64,000 nucleotides of DNA from Bacillus australimaris (GTDB taxonomy: Bacteria > Bacillota > Bacilli > Bacillales > Bacillaceae), in assembly GCF_001307105.1 (NCBI RefSeq), contig NZ_LGYN01000031.1:40970-104969 (forward strand). Reading direction: 5' to 3'. This document shows, in pieces, positions 11,858-21,890 of the stretch (position 1 is the stretch's first letter; every line of letters begins with the position of its first letter). The translations under genes were made by a program, and so were the position numbers. The notes beneath the pieces were generated by a model. The model saw nothing but the letters and a program-made list of their open reading frames with translations. It searched no databases and was not told where the DNA came from.

Positions 11858-14800
11858 ATGAATTCGATCATCAATTTTGTATTAAAGAATAAGTTCGCTG
11901 TATGGCTCATGACGATTATCGTAACAGTTGCTGGTCTATATGCCGGATTGAATATGAAACAAGAATCAATCCCGAATATCAACACTCCAGTCATTACGGT
12001 TTCTACAACGTATCCTGGCGCAACGCCGGACGAAGTATCTGATAAGGTGACCGATCCAATTGAAAAATCGATTCAAAACCTAAATGGGGTCAACGTGGTC
12101 ACTTCCAATTCATTTGAAAATGCCTCATCCATTCAAATCGAATACGATTACAGCAAAGACATGGATGAAGCAAAAAAGGAAATTGAAGATGCGATTAGCA
12201 ATATCGATTTTCCTGAAAATGCAGAAAAACCTAAAATCGCACGCTTTAGTATTAACGCGATTCCAATTTTAGCTCTTAGTGTCTCTGGAGATAAAGAATC
12301 ATTACAAGATCTTACACAAAAAGTAGAAAATGATCTCGTTCCTTCACTTCAAGGATTAGACGGCGTCTCTTCTGTTGAAGCTTCAGGACAGCAAATCAAA
12401 GAAGTAGAATTTTCGTTTAAAGAAAAGAAATTGAAAGAATACGGTTTAGATGAAGAAACCGTCCAAAACATGATCAAAGGCTCTGATGTGAATGTGCCAT
12501 TAGGTTTATATACATTTGGCAATAAGCAAAAATCAGTTGTCGTGGACGGCAATATTTTAAGTGTCAAAGATCTGAAAAACATGCGAATCCCTGTCACACC
12601 AAGTGCAAGCGGCGGTGCGGGAAGCGCTGGAGCTGGAGCACCTTCTAGCGGCTCAGGTGCGCAAGGTGCCGAGCAGCAGGCTGGAAATGCAAGTCAGCAG
12701 CAAGCAGCAGCACAGCAACAAGCAGGTGCAGCAAGCAGTCAATCTGTAGAGCTGCCAACGATCAAACTGTCTGAGATTGCAGATATTAAAGTCGTGAAAG
12801 AAGCAGAATCGATCTCTAGAACGAATGGAAAAGACAGTATCGGTCTGCAAATTGTCAAAGGCTCTGATGCCAACACAGTGAGTGTTGCAGAAGAAGTAAC
12901 AAAAGAGCTTGAGAAATTTAAGAAAGACAACAAAGGAATCAAAGTAAGCACCACATATGATCAAGCAGAGCCGATTAAAGAGTCTGTCAGCACAATGCTG
13001 AACAAGGCAATCATCGGAGCGATCTTTGCGATCATTATCATTCTATTGTTCCTGCGAGATATCAAATCAACATTAATCTCGGTCATCTCCATTCCGTTAT
13101 CTTTGTTGATTGCTGTTTTACTATTAAATCAGCTGGATATCACGTTAAATATCATGACACTTGGTGCCATGACCGTCGCCATTGGGCGTGTAGTCGATGA
13201 CTCAATCGTGGTCATAGAAAATATCTATCGACGAATGGCATTAAAGGATGAACCATTAAAAGGCAAGGCACTCGTCAGAGAAGCCACAAAAGAAATGTTT
13301 ATCCCGATCATGTCTTCGACGATTGTGACAATTGCGGTATTCTTACCGTTAGCGTTAGTAGGTGGAATGATTGGTGAATTATTCATCCCATTTGCCTTAA
13401 CGATTGTGTTTGCGTTACTTGCTTCACTCCTTGTCGCCATTACAATTGTTCCAATGATGGCACACACTTTATTTAAAAAGAACCTGTATGGCACAACGAA
13501 AAAGGTCAAAGAACATAAACCAAGCAAGCTTGCCGGCGGTTATAGACGTGTACTCAACTGGACACTCAACCATAAATGGATCACATCAGGAATCGCCATT
13601 CTTATGCTTGTCGGAAGCTTATTCTTAGCACCACTTGTCGGTGTTAGCTTCTTACCACAAGAAGCAGAGAAAACGGCGATGGTGACATACACACCAGAGC
13701 CAGGTCAAACGAGAGAACAAGCAATTGATGAAACGAAAAAGGCAGAAGAATACTTGATGAAACGTGACCATGTCAATACGGTTCAATATTCATTAGGCTC
13801 TTCAAATGCCATGACAGCAAGTGTTGGCGGTAACTCTAACGGTGCATTATTCTTCGTACAATATGACGAGGACACACCGAATTTTGATAAAGAAAAAGAT
13901 CGTGTAGTCAAAGCCCTGCAAGACAAAGCGTCTAAAGGGGAATGGAAATCACAAGACTTCTCATCTGCTGGTGCAAGCAATACTGTGACGTACTATGTGT
14001 ATGGTGACAAAGCAAGCGATATTGAAGGCACAGTAAAAGATGTCGAAAACATCCTAAAAGATGAGAAAAACCTGAAAAATGTCACCACAAGCTTAGCTGA
14101 GAAATACGACGAATATACGTTTAATGCAGATCAAGAAAAACTGGCAAAACTAGGTCTAACTGCTTCACAAATCGCTCAAGCGATTGCACCTCAAAATAGT
14201 GAAACGACACTAACGAAAGTCACAGAGGACGGCAAAGAACTTGATGTGAAGCTTCAAACGGAAAAAGATGAATATAAGAGCAAGAAAGATTTAGAAAATA
14301 AAAAGATCACCACACCGACAGGGCAGGAAGTCCGAATTGGTGATGTTGTCAAAGTAAAAGATGGTACGACAGCAAATACGGTGACAAAACGTGATGGGAA
14401 AATCTATGCAGAAGTGTCTGGTGACATGACAACAGACGACGTCTCAAGTGTGACACAAGATGTTCAGAAGAAAGTCGATAAGCTTGATCTGAAATCTGGC
14501 GTAACAATTGACTCAGGCGGCGTAAGTGCGGATATCCAGGAGTCCTTTACACAGCTAGGACTCGCAATGCTTGCAGCGATTGCCATTGTATATCTCGTTC
14601 TCGTCATCACATTTGGCGGAGGTCTTGCACCATTTGCAATCCTCTTCTCACTTCCATTTACGGTTATTGGCGCTCTCGCTGGATTGTTTATAGCAAAAGA
14701 AACCATCAGCTTAAATGCCATGATTGGATTGCTCATGCTGATCGGTATCGTTGTGACAAACGCAATTGTCTTAATTGACCGCGTTATTCATAAAGAACAA

Positions 14801-15067
14801 GAAGGTCTCTCAACAAGAGAAGCATTACTTGAAGCAGGTGCAACAAGATTACGTCCAATCTTAATGACAGCACTTGCGACGATCGGTGCACTCCTGCCAC
14901 TCGCATTAGGCTTTGAAGGCGGAAGCCAGATCGTATCAAAAGGACTTGGTGTCACTGTAATTGGTGGTTTAACAAGTTCTACACTTCTCACATTGGTCAT
15001 GGTACCAATCGTGTATGAAATTTTAAGCAAGTTTAGACGTAAGAAAAAGTACGCAGAAGAAGAATAA
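11858..15067 (+). CDS. swrC: RND efflux transporter SwrC (YerP)
   Basis: AcrB-type proton-driven exporter of about 1069 residues. Start taken at the second ATG (11858), which has GGAGG five bases upstream; an ATG at 11846 overlaps that site. Twelve membrane spans in the usual 1+5+1+5 layout, with the TM4 motif LGAMTVAIGRVVDDSIVVIENIYRR and GTG-type motif LLMLIGIVVTNAIVLIDR in the second half. In B. subtilis it gives surfactin self-resistance and supports swarming. The first extracellular loop carries a Gly/Ala/Ser/Gln-rich stretch of about 50 residues (roughly 12600-12750). A terminator follows. Confidence 0.93.
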   Translation: MNSIINFVLKNKFAVWLMTIIVTVAGLYAGLNMKQESIPNINTPVITVSTTYPGATPDEVSDKVTDPIEKSIQNLNGVNVVTSNSFENASSIQIEYDYSKDMDEAKKEIEDAISNIDFPENAEKPKIARFSINAIPILALSVSGDKESLQDLTQKVENDLVPSLQGLDGVSSVEASGQQIKEVEFSFKEKKLKEYGLDEETVQNMIKGSDVNVPLGLYTFGNKQKSVVVDGNILSVKDLKNMRIPVTPSASGGAGSAGAGAPSSGSGAQGAEQQAGNASQQQAAAQQQAGAASSQSVELPTIKLSEIADIKVVKEAESISRTNGKDSIGLQIVKGSDANTVSVAEEVTKELEKFKKDNKGIKVSTTYDQAEPIKESVSTMLNKAIIGAIFAIIIILLFLRDIKSTLISVISIPLSLLIAVLLLNQLDITLNIMTLGAMTVAIGRVVDDSIVVIENIYRRMALKDEPLKGKALVREATKEMFIPIMSSTIVTIAVFLPLALVGGMIGELFIPFALTIVFALLASLLVAITIVPMMAHTLFKKNLYGTTKKVKEHKPSKLAGGYRRVLNWTLNHKWITSGIAILMLVGSLFLAPLVGVSFLPQEAEKTAMVTYTPEPGQTREQAIDETKKAEEYLMKRDHVNTVQYSLGSSNAMTASVGGNSNGALFFVQYDEDTPNFDKEKDRVVKALQDKASKGEWKSQDFSSAGASNTVTYYVYGDKASDIEGTVKDVENILKDEKNLKNVTTSLAEKYDEYTFNADQEKLAKLGLTASQIAQAIAPQNSETTLTKVTEDGKELDVKLQTEKDEYKSKKDLENKKITTPTGQEVRIGDVVKVKDGTTANTVTKRDGKIYAEVSGDMTTDDVSSVTQDVQKKVDKLDLKSGVTIDSGGVSADIQESFTQLGLAMLAAIAIVYLVLVITFGGGLAPFAILFSLPFTVIGALAGLFIAKETISLNAMIGLLMLIGIVVTNAIVLIDRVIHKEQEGLSTREALLEAGATRLRPILMTALATIGALLPLALGFEGGSQIVSKGLGVTVIGGLTSSTLLTLVMVPIVYEILSKFRRKKKYAEEE

Positions 15068-15069
15068 GA

Positions 15070-15105
15070 GGAAGCCCCGCACATTAGCGGGGCTTTTTTA
15101 TTTTG
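15070..15105. terminator. Terminator swrC / nucleoside hydrolase
   Basis: AAGCCCCGC stem, ACATTA loop, GCGGGGCTT, then TTTTTATTTT. It lies between convergent genes; the T-tract favours the + strand. Confidence 0.85.
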
Positions 15106-16051
15106 AAATCTGACAAACCGCTTTTCTCATAAGCTCTTCAAATGCATGGAAAAAGGCATCTCGATCAACATGGTCAATCACTTGAATGGATTTTCCGTCT
15201 GGATGCTCTTCAGTTCGTCCTTGCTTTGGCGTTTCGGTGTAAACAATCGCATTCATTTCCTTTGAGCGGGTAAATGAAGACGAAGCAAGTGTGATCGTTG
15301 TCAGCACATCCCATAAGTAGTAAGTCGAGTTCGTTTCGTGATGAACGAGCGGCGGACAAAAGGCGTAGCACTGCCCAATAAAATCAATTCCGATATGAGA
15401 GCGAAGGGATGCCCAGCGCTGACGTACATCAAGTGTAAGCGGGACTTGATTTGTACTTTCAAGTGCGACCATTTCAATAGGAAACGGTTCCTGAAAGACC
15501 GTGCTGACAGCATAAGGGTCCCAAAATGCATTCCATTCTGCTGTCCCATCATGCTCGGGTTCTTCTACATTGCCTTTTTCAAGGAACGTACCGCCCATCC
15601 ACACCAATTTCTCAATCTTATTAGAAATTGAAGGATCTTCTTCTAAGGCGCGTGCAAGGTCTGTGAGCGGGCCAGTAAAGAGCAGGGTGACAGGCTCTTT
15701 TTCCTTTTTAACCGTTTCAATCAGATGAAGGTGTGCTGGCAGCTTGGACACTTTTGTATCAACAGTGCCTTTTTCGTTTAAAATTGGCAGGGCATCTACG
15801 TAAAAAGCATGCATGCGCCACTCCTTCGGAAATGGATTGACGCCTCTAGAATTTGAAGCAGCGACTTCAATTTCATAAGGGCTGAATCGATCAATGATTT
15901 TTTGAGATGCACTGAGAGCAGGCTCTAAATAACAATCAGCAGGAATCACAGACATCCCGATAACTTTCAGATGTTCCATTTGAAGGAGAAGAAATAAAGA
16001 GACGAGGTCATCAACACCGCCGTCATGATTAAAATAGACAGGCTTTTTCAT
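15098..16051 (-). CDS. Nucleoside hydrolase (inosine/uridine-preferring family)
   Basis: 317-residue enzyme of the IUNH fold, which hydrolyses the N-glycosidic bond of ribonucleosides for salvage. The N-terminal calcium site reads FNHDGGVDDLVS: the chelating Asp residues of the DxDPGxDD motif are kept, while the first, non-chelating Asp is Asn. The C-terminal part has the AEWNAFWDPYAVSTVF segment that carries further active-site residues. ATG start after AAAGGATGG. No clear operon partner. Substrate preference cannot be read from sequence. Confidence 0.85.
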   Translation of the reverse strand: MKKPVYFNHDGGVDDLVSLFLLLQMEHLKVIGMSVIPADCYLEPALSASQKIIDRFSPYEIEVAASNSRGVNPFPKEWRMHAFYVDALPILNEKGTVDTKVSKLPAHLHLIETVKKEKEPVTLLFTGPLTDLARALEEDPSISNKIEKLVWMGGTFLEKGNVEEPEHDGTAEWNAFWDPYAVSTVFQEPFPIEMVALESTNQVPLTLDVRQRWASLRSHIGIDFIGQCYAFCPPLVHHETNSTYYLWDVLTTITLASSSFTRSKEMNAIVYTETPKQGRTEEHPDGKSIQVIDHVDRDAFFHAFEELMRKAVCQISK

Positions 16052-16150
16052 CGCAAACCATCCTTTACAGCGTTTTCTTTTATTTTATCAGAATGCTTTC
16101 TTGCTGAGGGAGATGTGCTTGGAGATTTCACATAATAGGTGGTTGTTTTG

Positions 16151-16178
16151 TTGCCATTTTCAAATCTCATAGTATAAT
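16151..16178 (+). promoter_or_regulatory. Sigma-A promoter of dgkB
   Basis: TTGCCA (16151-16156), 16-base spacer, TATAAT (16173-16178), about 50 bases before dgkB. Confidence 0.6.
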
Positions 16179-16232
16179 TAAAGGTTGTTAGTGGTGAAAA
16201 TAGATTGCATAATGAATATAGGATGATGATGA

Positions 16233-17141
16233 ATGAAACGTGCTCGAATTATATATAATCCGACATCTGGGCGTGAACTCTTCAAGAAGAATTTACCGCA
16301 GGTTTTGCAAAAATTTGAACAAGCTGGTTATGAAACATCTTGTCATGCGACGACATGTGCAGGAGATGCGACGCAAGCAGCGGAAAAAGCCGCACAGAGA
16401 GATTTTGATTTAATTGTAGCAGCAGGTGGAGACGGCACGATTAATGAAGTCGTCAACGGACTAGCACCGCTTGAAAAAAGACCAAAACTAGGAATCATTC
16501 CAGTTGGAACAACAAATGACTTCGCAAGAGCACTTGGAATTCCACGAGAAGGTGTTTTGAAAGCGACAGATGCCATAATTGAGGGTGTAGCGAAGCCGCT
16601 TGATATCGGTAAAGTCAATGGCCATTATTTTATTAATATTGCTGGCGGCGGCCGGTTAACAGAGCTCACTTATGAGGTGCCTAGTAAGCTAAAGACCATG
16701 CTTGGACAGCTTGCTTATTATTTAAAAGGCATGGAGATGCTTCCATCTATCCGCCCGACAGAAGTCGAAATTGAATATGACGGCAAATTGTTTCATGGAG
16801 AAATCATGCTGTTCCTTGTTTCACTCACAAACTCAGTTGGCGGCTTTGAAAAACTAGCGCCAGATTCCATTTTAGATGATGGCATGTTTGATCTGATTAT
16901 TTTAAAGAAGGTCAATTTAGCAGAAGCCATTCGAGTAGTCAGCCTTGCTCTCAGAGGCGAGCATATTCATGATAACAATGTCATCTACGCCAAAGCGAAT
17001 CGCGTGAAGGTAGATGTAAAAGATAAAATGCAATTAAATTTAGATGGCGAATTCGGCGGCATGCTGCCAGGTGAATTTGAAAACCTGTATCGCCATATTG
17101 AATTTATTGTGCCAAAAGCAACAGCTGAAAAAATAGGGTGA
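16233..17141 (+). CDS. dgkB: Diacylglycerol kinase DgkB (YerQ)
   Basis: 302-residue soluble lipid kinase of the DAGK catalytic fold. It phosphorylates diacylglycerol left over from lipoteichoic acid synthesis to phosphatidate, returning it to phospholipid synthesis. Signatures: ARIIYNPTSGRE at the N-terminus, the nucleotide-binding AAGGDGTINEVVNGL near residue 65, and GIIPVGTTNDFARALGI. Family length. The start is preceded by AGGATGATG. It precedes rlmCD by 61 bases, as in B. subtilis. Confidence 0.95.
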   Translation: MKRARIIYNPTSGRELFKKNLPQVLQKFEQAGYETSCHATTCAGDATQAAEKAAQRDFDLIVAAGGDGTINEVVNGLAPLEKRPKLGIIPVGTTNDFARALGIPREGVLKATDAIIEGVAKPLDIGKVNGHYFINIAGGGRLTELTYEVPSKLKTMLGQLAYYLKGMEMLPSIRPTEVEIEYDGKLFHGEIMLFLVSLTNSVGGFEKLAPDSILDDGMFDLIILKKVNLAEAIRVVSLALRGEHIHDNNVIYAKANRVKVDVKDKMQLNLDGEFGGMLPGEFENLYRHIEFIVPKATAEKIG

Positions 17142-17202
17142 AGACTGAACTTGGTTCCTTATGGCGGCCAAGTTTTTCTTTGCAAATGAGGTGATAAAAT
17201 TG

Positions 17203-18582
17203 GTGAAAATGAAACCGCCTGTTCAAAAGAATGAATATTACAATGTAACCTTCGAAGACTTAACGCATGAAGGTGCAGGTGTAGCAAAAATTGAAGGATT
17301 CCCTGTCTTTGTACCGAATGCCCTTCCTGACGAACAAGGGCAAATCAAAGTCACACGTGTCAAAAAAGGATTTGCTTTTGGACGACTTATGGAGCTGACA
17401 AAGGAAAGTCAGCACAGGCGAGATGCGCCATGTCCCATTTACAAGCAGTGCGGCGGCTGTCAAATTCAGCATATGAGCTATGAAGGCCAGTTGCAATTTA
17501 AACAGAAACAAGTAAAGGACGTATTAGAGCGGATCGGCAAGCTTGATATGAGCCGTGTAAAAGTTCATCCTGTACTCGGCATGGAAGACCCTTGGAATTA
17601 CCGAAACAAAGCCCAAGTGCCAGTTGGCGAACGAGAAGGCGGACTTGTGGCGGGATTTTATCAGCAGCGTACCCATGAGATCATTGATATGGAAAAATGT
17701 TTGATTCAGCAGTCAGAAAACGACGAAGTGGTACAGGCCGTAAAAGACATATGCAATGCGTTTGGCATTAAAGCATATAACGAAGAGCGTCACAAAGGCT
17801 GGCTACGTCATGTCATGGTTCGCTACGGAATTGCAACAGGTGAAATGATGGTTGTGTTTGTTACTAGAACGACTGATTTTCCGCAAAAGCAGCAGGTGAT
17901 TGAGCAGATTATAGCACGCTTCCCACATGTTCGGTCAATTGTGCAAAACGTGAATTCAAAGAAAACAAATGTCATTTTCGGAGACGAAACGACCGTTTTA
18001 TGGGGAGAAGAATACATTTATGACACGATTGGCGACATCAAATTTGCTATTTCAGCTCGTTCGTTTTATCAAGTGAACCCAACCCAAACAAAGGTGCTTT
18101 ATGACAAAGCGCTTGAATATGCCGAGCTGGAAGGCGAAGAAACCGTGATTGATGCATACTGCGGAATCGGGACGATTTCCTTATTTCTCGCACAAAAAGC
18201 AGGCAGAGTATATGGCGTTGAAATTGTCCCAGAAGCAATTGAAGATGCAAAACGCAATGCTGCCTTAAACGGAATTAACAACGTCGAATTCGCCGTCGGC
18301 GAAGCAGAAACCGTTATCCCAAACTGGTACAAAGAAGGCATCAAAGCAGACACCCTCGTCGTTGATCCTCCAAGAAAGGGCTGTGACGAAGCGCTGCTTG
18401 ACACGATTTTAAAGATGAAACCGAACCGTGTTGTGTATGTTTCCTGTAATCCAGGGACGCTAGCTCGTGATTTGCGTATTCTTGAAGATGGTGGGTATGT
18501 GACGGAGGAAGTGCAGCCGGTGGATATGTTTCCGCATACGAGTCATGTGGAGTGCGTGGCAAGCCTTGTAATTAATCAGTAA
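17203..18582 (+). CDS. rlmCD: 23S rRNA (uracil-C5)-methyltransferase RlmCD
   Basis: SAM-dependent TrmA-family enzyme that makes m5U at two 23S rRNA positions (747 and 1939, E. coli numbering). In order: an N-terminal TRAM domain; an iron-sulfur motif ([15 protein letters not shown]); the SAM-binding [13 protein letters not shown]; and the catalytic Cys and base in [15 protein letters not shown]. The frame opens at 17161, but GAGGTG lies 9 bases before the GTG at 17203, giving about 459 residues, matching B. subtilis. Follows dgkB. Confidence 0.94.
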   Translation: MKMKPPVQKNEYYNVTFEDLTHEGAGVAKIEGFPVFVPNALPDEQGQIKVTRVKKGFAFGRLMELTKESQHRRDAPCPIYKQCGGCQIQHMSYEGQLQFKQKQVKDVLERIGKLDMSRVKVHPVLGMEDPWNYRNKAQVPVGEREGGLVAGFYQQRTHEIIDMEKCLIQQSENDEVVQAVKDICNAFGIKAYNEERHKGWLRHVMVRYGIATGEMMVVFVTRTTDFPQKQQVIEQIIARFPHVRSIVQNVNSKKTNVIFGDETTVLWGEEYIYDTIGDIKFAISARSFYQVNPTQTKVLYDKALEYAELEGEETVIDAYCGIGTISLFLAQKAGRVYGVEIVPEAIEDAKRNAALNGINNVEFAVGEAETVIPNWYKEGIKADTLVVDPPRKGCDEALLDTILKMKPNRVVYVSCNPGTLARDLRILEDGGYVTEEVQPVDMFPHTSHVECVASLVINQ

Positions 18583-18592
18583 TGTATTGAGA

Positions 18593-18640
18593 GCCATCCC
18601 GATTTCGTGAAAACATCGATATCGGGATATTTTTATTTTT
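18593..18640 (+). terminator. Terminator of rlmCD
   Basis: ATCCCGAT and ATCGGGAT arms around a short loop, then ATTTTTATTTTT. Confidence 0.8.
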
Positions 18641-18730
18641 GTTTGTTCAATCTGCATTAAAAAATATATTTGGAAGTGGAATCAATATTTTCATCCCTTA
18701 TTTCATTACCAAATGTCCTTTTTTGCAATT

Positions 18731-18758
18731 TTGCCCGGTTCATATTAAAGTATATAAT
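18731..18758 (+). promoter_or_regulatory. Sigma-A promoter of dus
   Basis: TTGCCC (18731-18736), 16-base spacer, TATAAT (18753-18758), in the 252-base gap before dus. Confidence 0.55.
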
Positions 18759-18834
18759 GATAAAAATTGCTGAATGACTTCAAAGATGGACATGCCCTAT
18801 AAGGCGCTATGTCATGAGAGGAATTGGATGAAAG

Positions 18835-19806
18835 ATGAGTAAAAATTTCTGGCGTGATTTACCGCGGCCATTTTTTATATTAGCACCAATGGAAGAAGTG
18901 ACAGATGTTGTGTTTCGTCATGTTGTGAGTGAGGCAGCGAGACCGGATGTATTTTTCACAGAGTTTACGAACAGTGAGAGTTATTGCCATCCTGATGGCA
19001 TTCAAAGTGTGAAAGGCCGTTTAACGTTTACAGAGGATGAGCAGCCGATTGTTGCTCATATTTGGGGAGACAAGCCTGAGAACTTTAGACAGATGAGCAT
19101 TGGAATGGCGGAGTTAGGATTTCAGGGGCTTGATATTAATATGGGCTGTCCTGTCCCAAATGTCACGCAAAACGGGAAGGGCAGCGGATTGATTCTACGA
19201 CCAGACGTTGCGGCAGAGTTGATTCAAGCGGCAAAAGCTGGGGGATTACCTGTCAGTGTGAAAACAAGACTTGGTTTTACTGAGGTCGATGAATGGCGCG
19301 GGTGGCTTAGACACATTTTGGAGCAAGACATTGTGAATTTGTCGATCCATCTTCGTACAAGAAAGGAAATGAGCCAGGTGGATGCGCATTGGGAGCTCAT
19401 TCCTGAGATTAAAAAACTTCGTGATGAAGTAGCACCTGATACGCTTTTGACAATCAATGGTGATATTCCTGATCGTCAAACAGGCCTAAAGCTCGCTGAG
19501 CAGTATGGAGTGGACGGAGTGATGATTGGGCGCGGGATTTTCCATAACCCATTTGCTTTTGAAAAAGAGCCGAAGGAGCATACGAGTGACGAACTGTTAG
19601 GGCTATTAAGATTGCATCTTGATCTTCATGATCAATATTCATCACTAGGTTTGCGACCATTCAAAGCACTGCACCGTTTCTTTAAGATTTATGTCAAAGG
19701 GTTCAGAGGAGCTAGCTTCCTTAGAAATCAATTAATGAACACATCATCAACAGATGAAGTGCGTGCAATGCTGGATGAATTTGAAGCGAGAAATCAAGAA
19801 CAATAA
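18835..19806 (+). CDS. dus: tRNA-dihydrouridine synthase (YfjN-like)
   Basis: 323-residue FMN enzyme that reduces uridine to dihydrouridine in tRNA. TIM-barrel motifs: [15 protein letters not shown] at the N-terminus; the active-site Cys in [32 protein letters not shown]; and the phosphate-binding [16 protein letters not shown]. The C-terminal helical tRNA-binding domain is present. It most resembles the second B. subtilis Dus paralogue (YfjN) rather than DusB/YacF. The ATG at 18835 has AGAGG 12 bases upstream, longer than usual. A strong terminator follows. Confidence 0.9.
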   Translation: MSKNFWRDLPRPFFILAPMEEVTDVVFRHVVSEAARPDVFFTEFTNSESYCHPDGIQSVKGRLTFTEDEQPIVAHIWGDKPENFRQMSIGMAELGFQGLDINMGCPVPNVTQNGKGSGLILRPDVAAELIQAAKAGGLPVSVKTRLGFTEVDEWRGWLRHILEQDIVNLSIHLRTRKEMSQVDAHWELIPEIKKLRDEVAPDTLLTINGDIPDRQTGLKLAEQYGVDGVMIGRGIFHNPFAFEKEPKEHTSDELLGLLRLHLDLHDQYSSLGLRPFKALHRFFKIYVKGFRGASFLRNQLMNTSSTDEVRAMLDEFEARNQEQ

Positions 19807-19814
19807 CGATTGAT

Positions 19815-19845
19815 GAGAGAAGGGGAAGCCCTTCTCTTTTTTTCT
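19815..19845 (+). terminator. Terminator of dus
   Basis: GAGAAGGG, GAAG loop, CCCTTCTC and seven T. Confidence 0.9.
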
Positions 19846-19917
19846 ATAAATAGGACTATTAAACTAGTTCTCTCAAATGGTAAGATGAGATAGAAATGAC
19901 AATTGGAGGTATATTAT

Positions 19918-20772
19918 TTGAAACCATTTTGGGATAAAGACAGTGAAAGCGAAGAAACATTTAAGAAAATTAATGAGAAAGGAATTGCAAAAGCGGAAAA
20001 GAAGCTAGGCGTCATTCTGCCGGATACATATAAGAAACTGATCCTTGAACAAAATGGAGGTTATACCCTGCATAACGCCTTTCCAACGGACCAGCCAAAT
20101 GGATGGGCAGAGGATCATGTACAGTTCAATCATTTAAGAGGAATTGCCAAAGGTGAAGGCATCATGGATAGTGATTATTTAATAGAAGAATGGGAATTGC
20201 CTGAGGGGCTTGTGCTCATTTGTGGGGATGGACATACGTGGATCGCATTAGATTATAGAGAAACAAAGGAACATCCGCCGGTTCACTACTTTGACTTAGA
20301 ATACGAGACGGATTTTAAATTAGCGGATTCGTTTGATGAACTGATTGCCGGTCATTATACTGTTGAGGATAGCGTAGAAGATGGAATGTCAGATGAAGAG
20401 TGGCTGGCTGAATATGAAAAGCAGAATCCGCCATTATCAAGAGAAGAAGTGAAAGACATATTCTTAACCAAAGACCCTGAACAGCTTTCAAAAATCTCGA
20501 ATTTTCAAGTGGAACAAATAGATGATATTAAGTGGATTTTTTCTGAAGTAGAAACATATATGGATACCCTTCAGGACGAAGAAATGTTAACGACTGCTGG
20601 CTGGGCAATCAATACGATTTTTGTTCTAAATGATGAGATGATTAAGAAGCATTCTGATGTTGTCGAGAGTGCACGGCGTTTTGCGGAGCACTTGAATCAA
20701 TCAGAAATAGATGAGATGCATGAAATAGCTTTTAATATATCACTCAGGTTGGAATTTGATTTAGAGGAGTAA
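19918..20772 (+). CDS. SUKH (SMI1/KNR4) domain protein
   Basis: About 284 residues from a TTG at 19918 placed 7 bases after GGAGGT. Residues ~20-150 are a SUKH domain: AEKKLGVILPDTYKKLILEQNGG, FPTDQPNGW, and ICGDGHTWIALDYRE. SUKH proteins are commonly immunity factors against polymorphic toxins, though some are general. The remaining ~130 residues form an acidic, helix-rich extension I do not recognise, opening with a DEEWLAEYEKQNPPLSREEV segment. No toxin gene is adjacent, so an immunity role is only a possibility. Confidence 0.75.
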   Translation: MKPFWDKDSESEETFKKINEKGIAKAEKKLGVILPDTYKKLILEQNGGYTLHNAFPTDQPNGWAEDHVQFNHLRGIAKGEGIMDSDYLIEEWELPEGLVLICGDGHTWIALDYRETKEHPPVHYFDLEYETDFKLADSFDELIAGHYTVEDSVEDGMSDEEWLAEYEKQNPPLSREEVKDIFLTKDPEQLSKISNFQVEQIDDIKWIFSEVETYMDTLQDEEMLTTAGWAINTIFVLNDEMIKKHSDVVESARRFAEHLNQSEIDEMHEIAFNISLRLEFDLEE

Positions 20773-20793
20773 TACATTTTTATAATTTATTCA

Positions 20794-20826
20794 GCAAAAA
20801 ACCCCCTTACTAAAAAGGGGGTCACC
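20794..20826. terminator. Bidirectional terminator
   Basis: CCCCCTT and AAGGGGG arms, preceded by a run of A, between the convergent SUKH gene and the 123-codon gene on the minus strand. Confidence 0.75.
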
Positions 20827-20832
20827 ATTCCT

Positions 20833-21204
20833 TTACTCCGCACTCTCCTCAACCTCACGGCTATCCTCTGTTTCACCTATATAAATAGGACCGTTTGCGT
20901 GGTCGATTCGGATTGGCCATTCGTATGGGACTTGGAGGCGTCTCGCGATTGCTCTCCAAAATTTAGTAGAATCAAGTTCGAAGTCTTGGAAGTCTTTTAA
21001 TAAGTCTTTGTAAGACGAGCCATCAAATTGAATGTACATATCTTGAAGGCGCATGAACGCGACATGTCTCACTTCTAGTGCTGCCGCAGCTTCCATCTCT
21101 TCTTCGGTTGCTTCTCCGATGATTGTGCCTGCGGGCGGAAGCATGTCATATACATTAAATTCCTCTTCTTCTTCGTGTGCTGCATTGTGGTGTTGATCTG
21201 ACAT
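20833..21204 (-). CDS. Small acidic protein of unknown function
   Basis: 123 residues, no family recognised. The N-terminal 45 residues are very acidic (HEEEEEFNVYDMLPP, ATEEEMEAAAALE), the middle is amphipathic (QDMYIQFDGSSYKDLLKDFQDFELD), and the tail is again acidic. No signal peptide or membrane segment; no cysteine. The ATG has AAGGAGTG six bases upstream, so it looks like a translated gene. Monocistronic, ending at a shared terminator. Confidence 0.65.
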   Translation of the reverse strand: MSDQHHNAAHEEEEEFNVYDMLPPAGTIIGEATEEEMEAAAALEVRHVAFMRLQDMYIQFDGSSYKDLLKDFQDFELDSTKFWRAIARRLQVPYEWPIRIDHANGPIYIGETEDSREVEESAE

Positions 21205-21386
21205 TTTTCTTCACTCCTTCTAGTCTTCTTTAAAAACTTATCCGTGCTTACTTCTATTATCGGAAGGAAATGCAAAATGTGGAATGAAAAGAAGAGCCGA
21301 TCCACAACACTTGCTTTTTCCCCTTGAATCATCTATGATCAATTACAGATATAAAAGGTCTATAATAGATAGAAAGGAGTTTCCTC

Positions 21387-21824
21387 ATGAAATATTCTAA
21401 AGCGACCAACTATGCGCTGCATACGATGGTGTTTTTAACTCTTGCACCAAAGGGGAAAGCGATTGGCGTTGAGCCCCTTGCTAAGATGCAAGACCTTTCA
21501 CCAACCTATTTATCCAAAATTTTAACAAAGCTTGTGAAGGCGGGATTGATTGAATCAACACCTGGTGCAAAGGGAGGTTATACCCTTATCAAACGAAAGG
21601 AAGACATTTCGTTTTTAGATGTCATTCAAGCTGTAGAAGGACAAACGAATTTATTTCGCTGCTCTTTAGAGCATGACTCCTTCATGCCTCATGATGGCTG
21701 TTTGATTGAACAAGTCATGCAGGATGTAGAAACGAAAATGCAGGAAACGTTAAGTCAAAAACGGTTAATTGATATTGCGAACCAAATTGAGCAGACAGAA
21801 AAAAATCCATTTTTCAACATGTGA
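21387..21824 (+). CDS. Rrf2 family transcriptional regulator
   Basis: 145-residue Rrf2 winged-helix regulator (MKYSKATNYALHTMVFL; PTYLSKILTKLVKAGLIESTPGAKGGYTL). Many members (NsrR, IscR, CymR) bind DNA, and the iron-sulfur ones use three Cys in the C-terminal third. Only Cys92 and Cys105 are present here, the middle Cys being absent, so a standard cluster is doubtful and direct thiol sensing is possible. ATG after AAAGGAG; a TATAAT at 21361-21366 lies just upstream. It lies 66 bases before a flavoprotein gene it probably controls. Confidence 0.85.
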   Translation: MKYSKATNYALHTMVFLTLAPKGKAIGVEPLAKMQDLSPTYLSKILTKLVKAGLIESTPGAKGGYTLIKRKEDISFLDVIQAVEGQTNLFRCSLEHDSFMPHDGCLIEQVMQDVETKMQETLSQKRLIDIANQIEQTEKNPFFNM

Positions 21825-21890
21825 TTTTTTTTGAACTAATTATGGATATTAAGAGTCTTTAAAGTCTTTAATAAAAAAGGAGAGATTTTT

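Noticed and set aside
15098..16051. Nucleoside hydrolase as an inactive enzyme because the first Asp of DxDPGxDD is Asn
   Set aside because: The Asp residues that bind calcium (second, third and fourth in the motif) are retained; the changed one is not a ligand.
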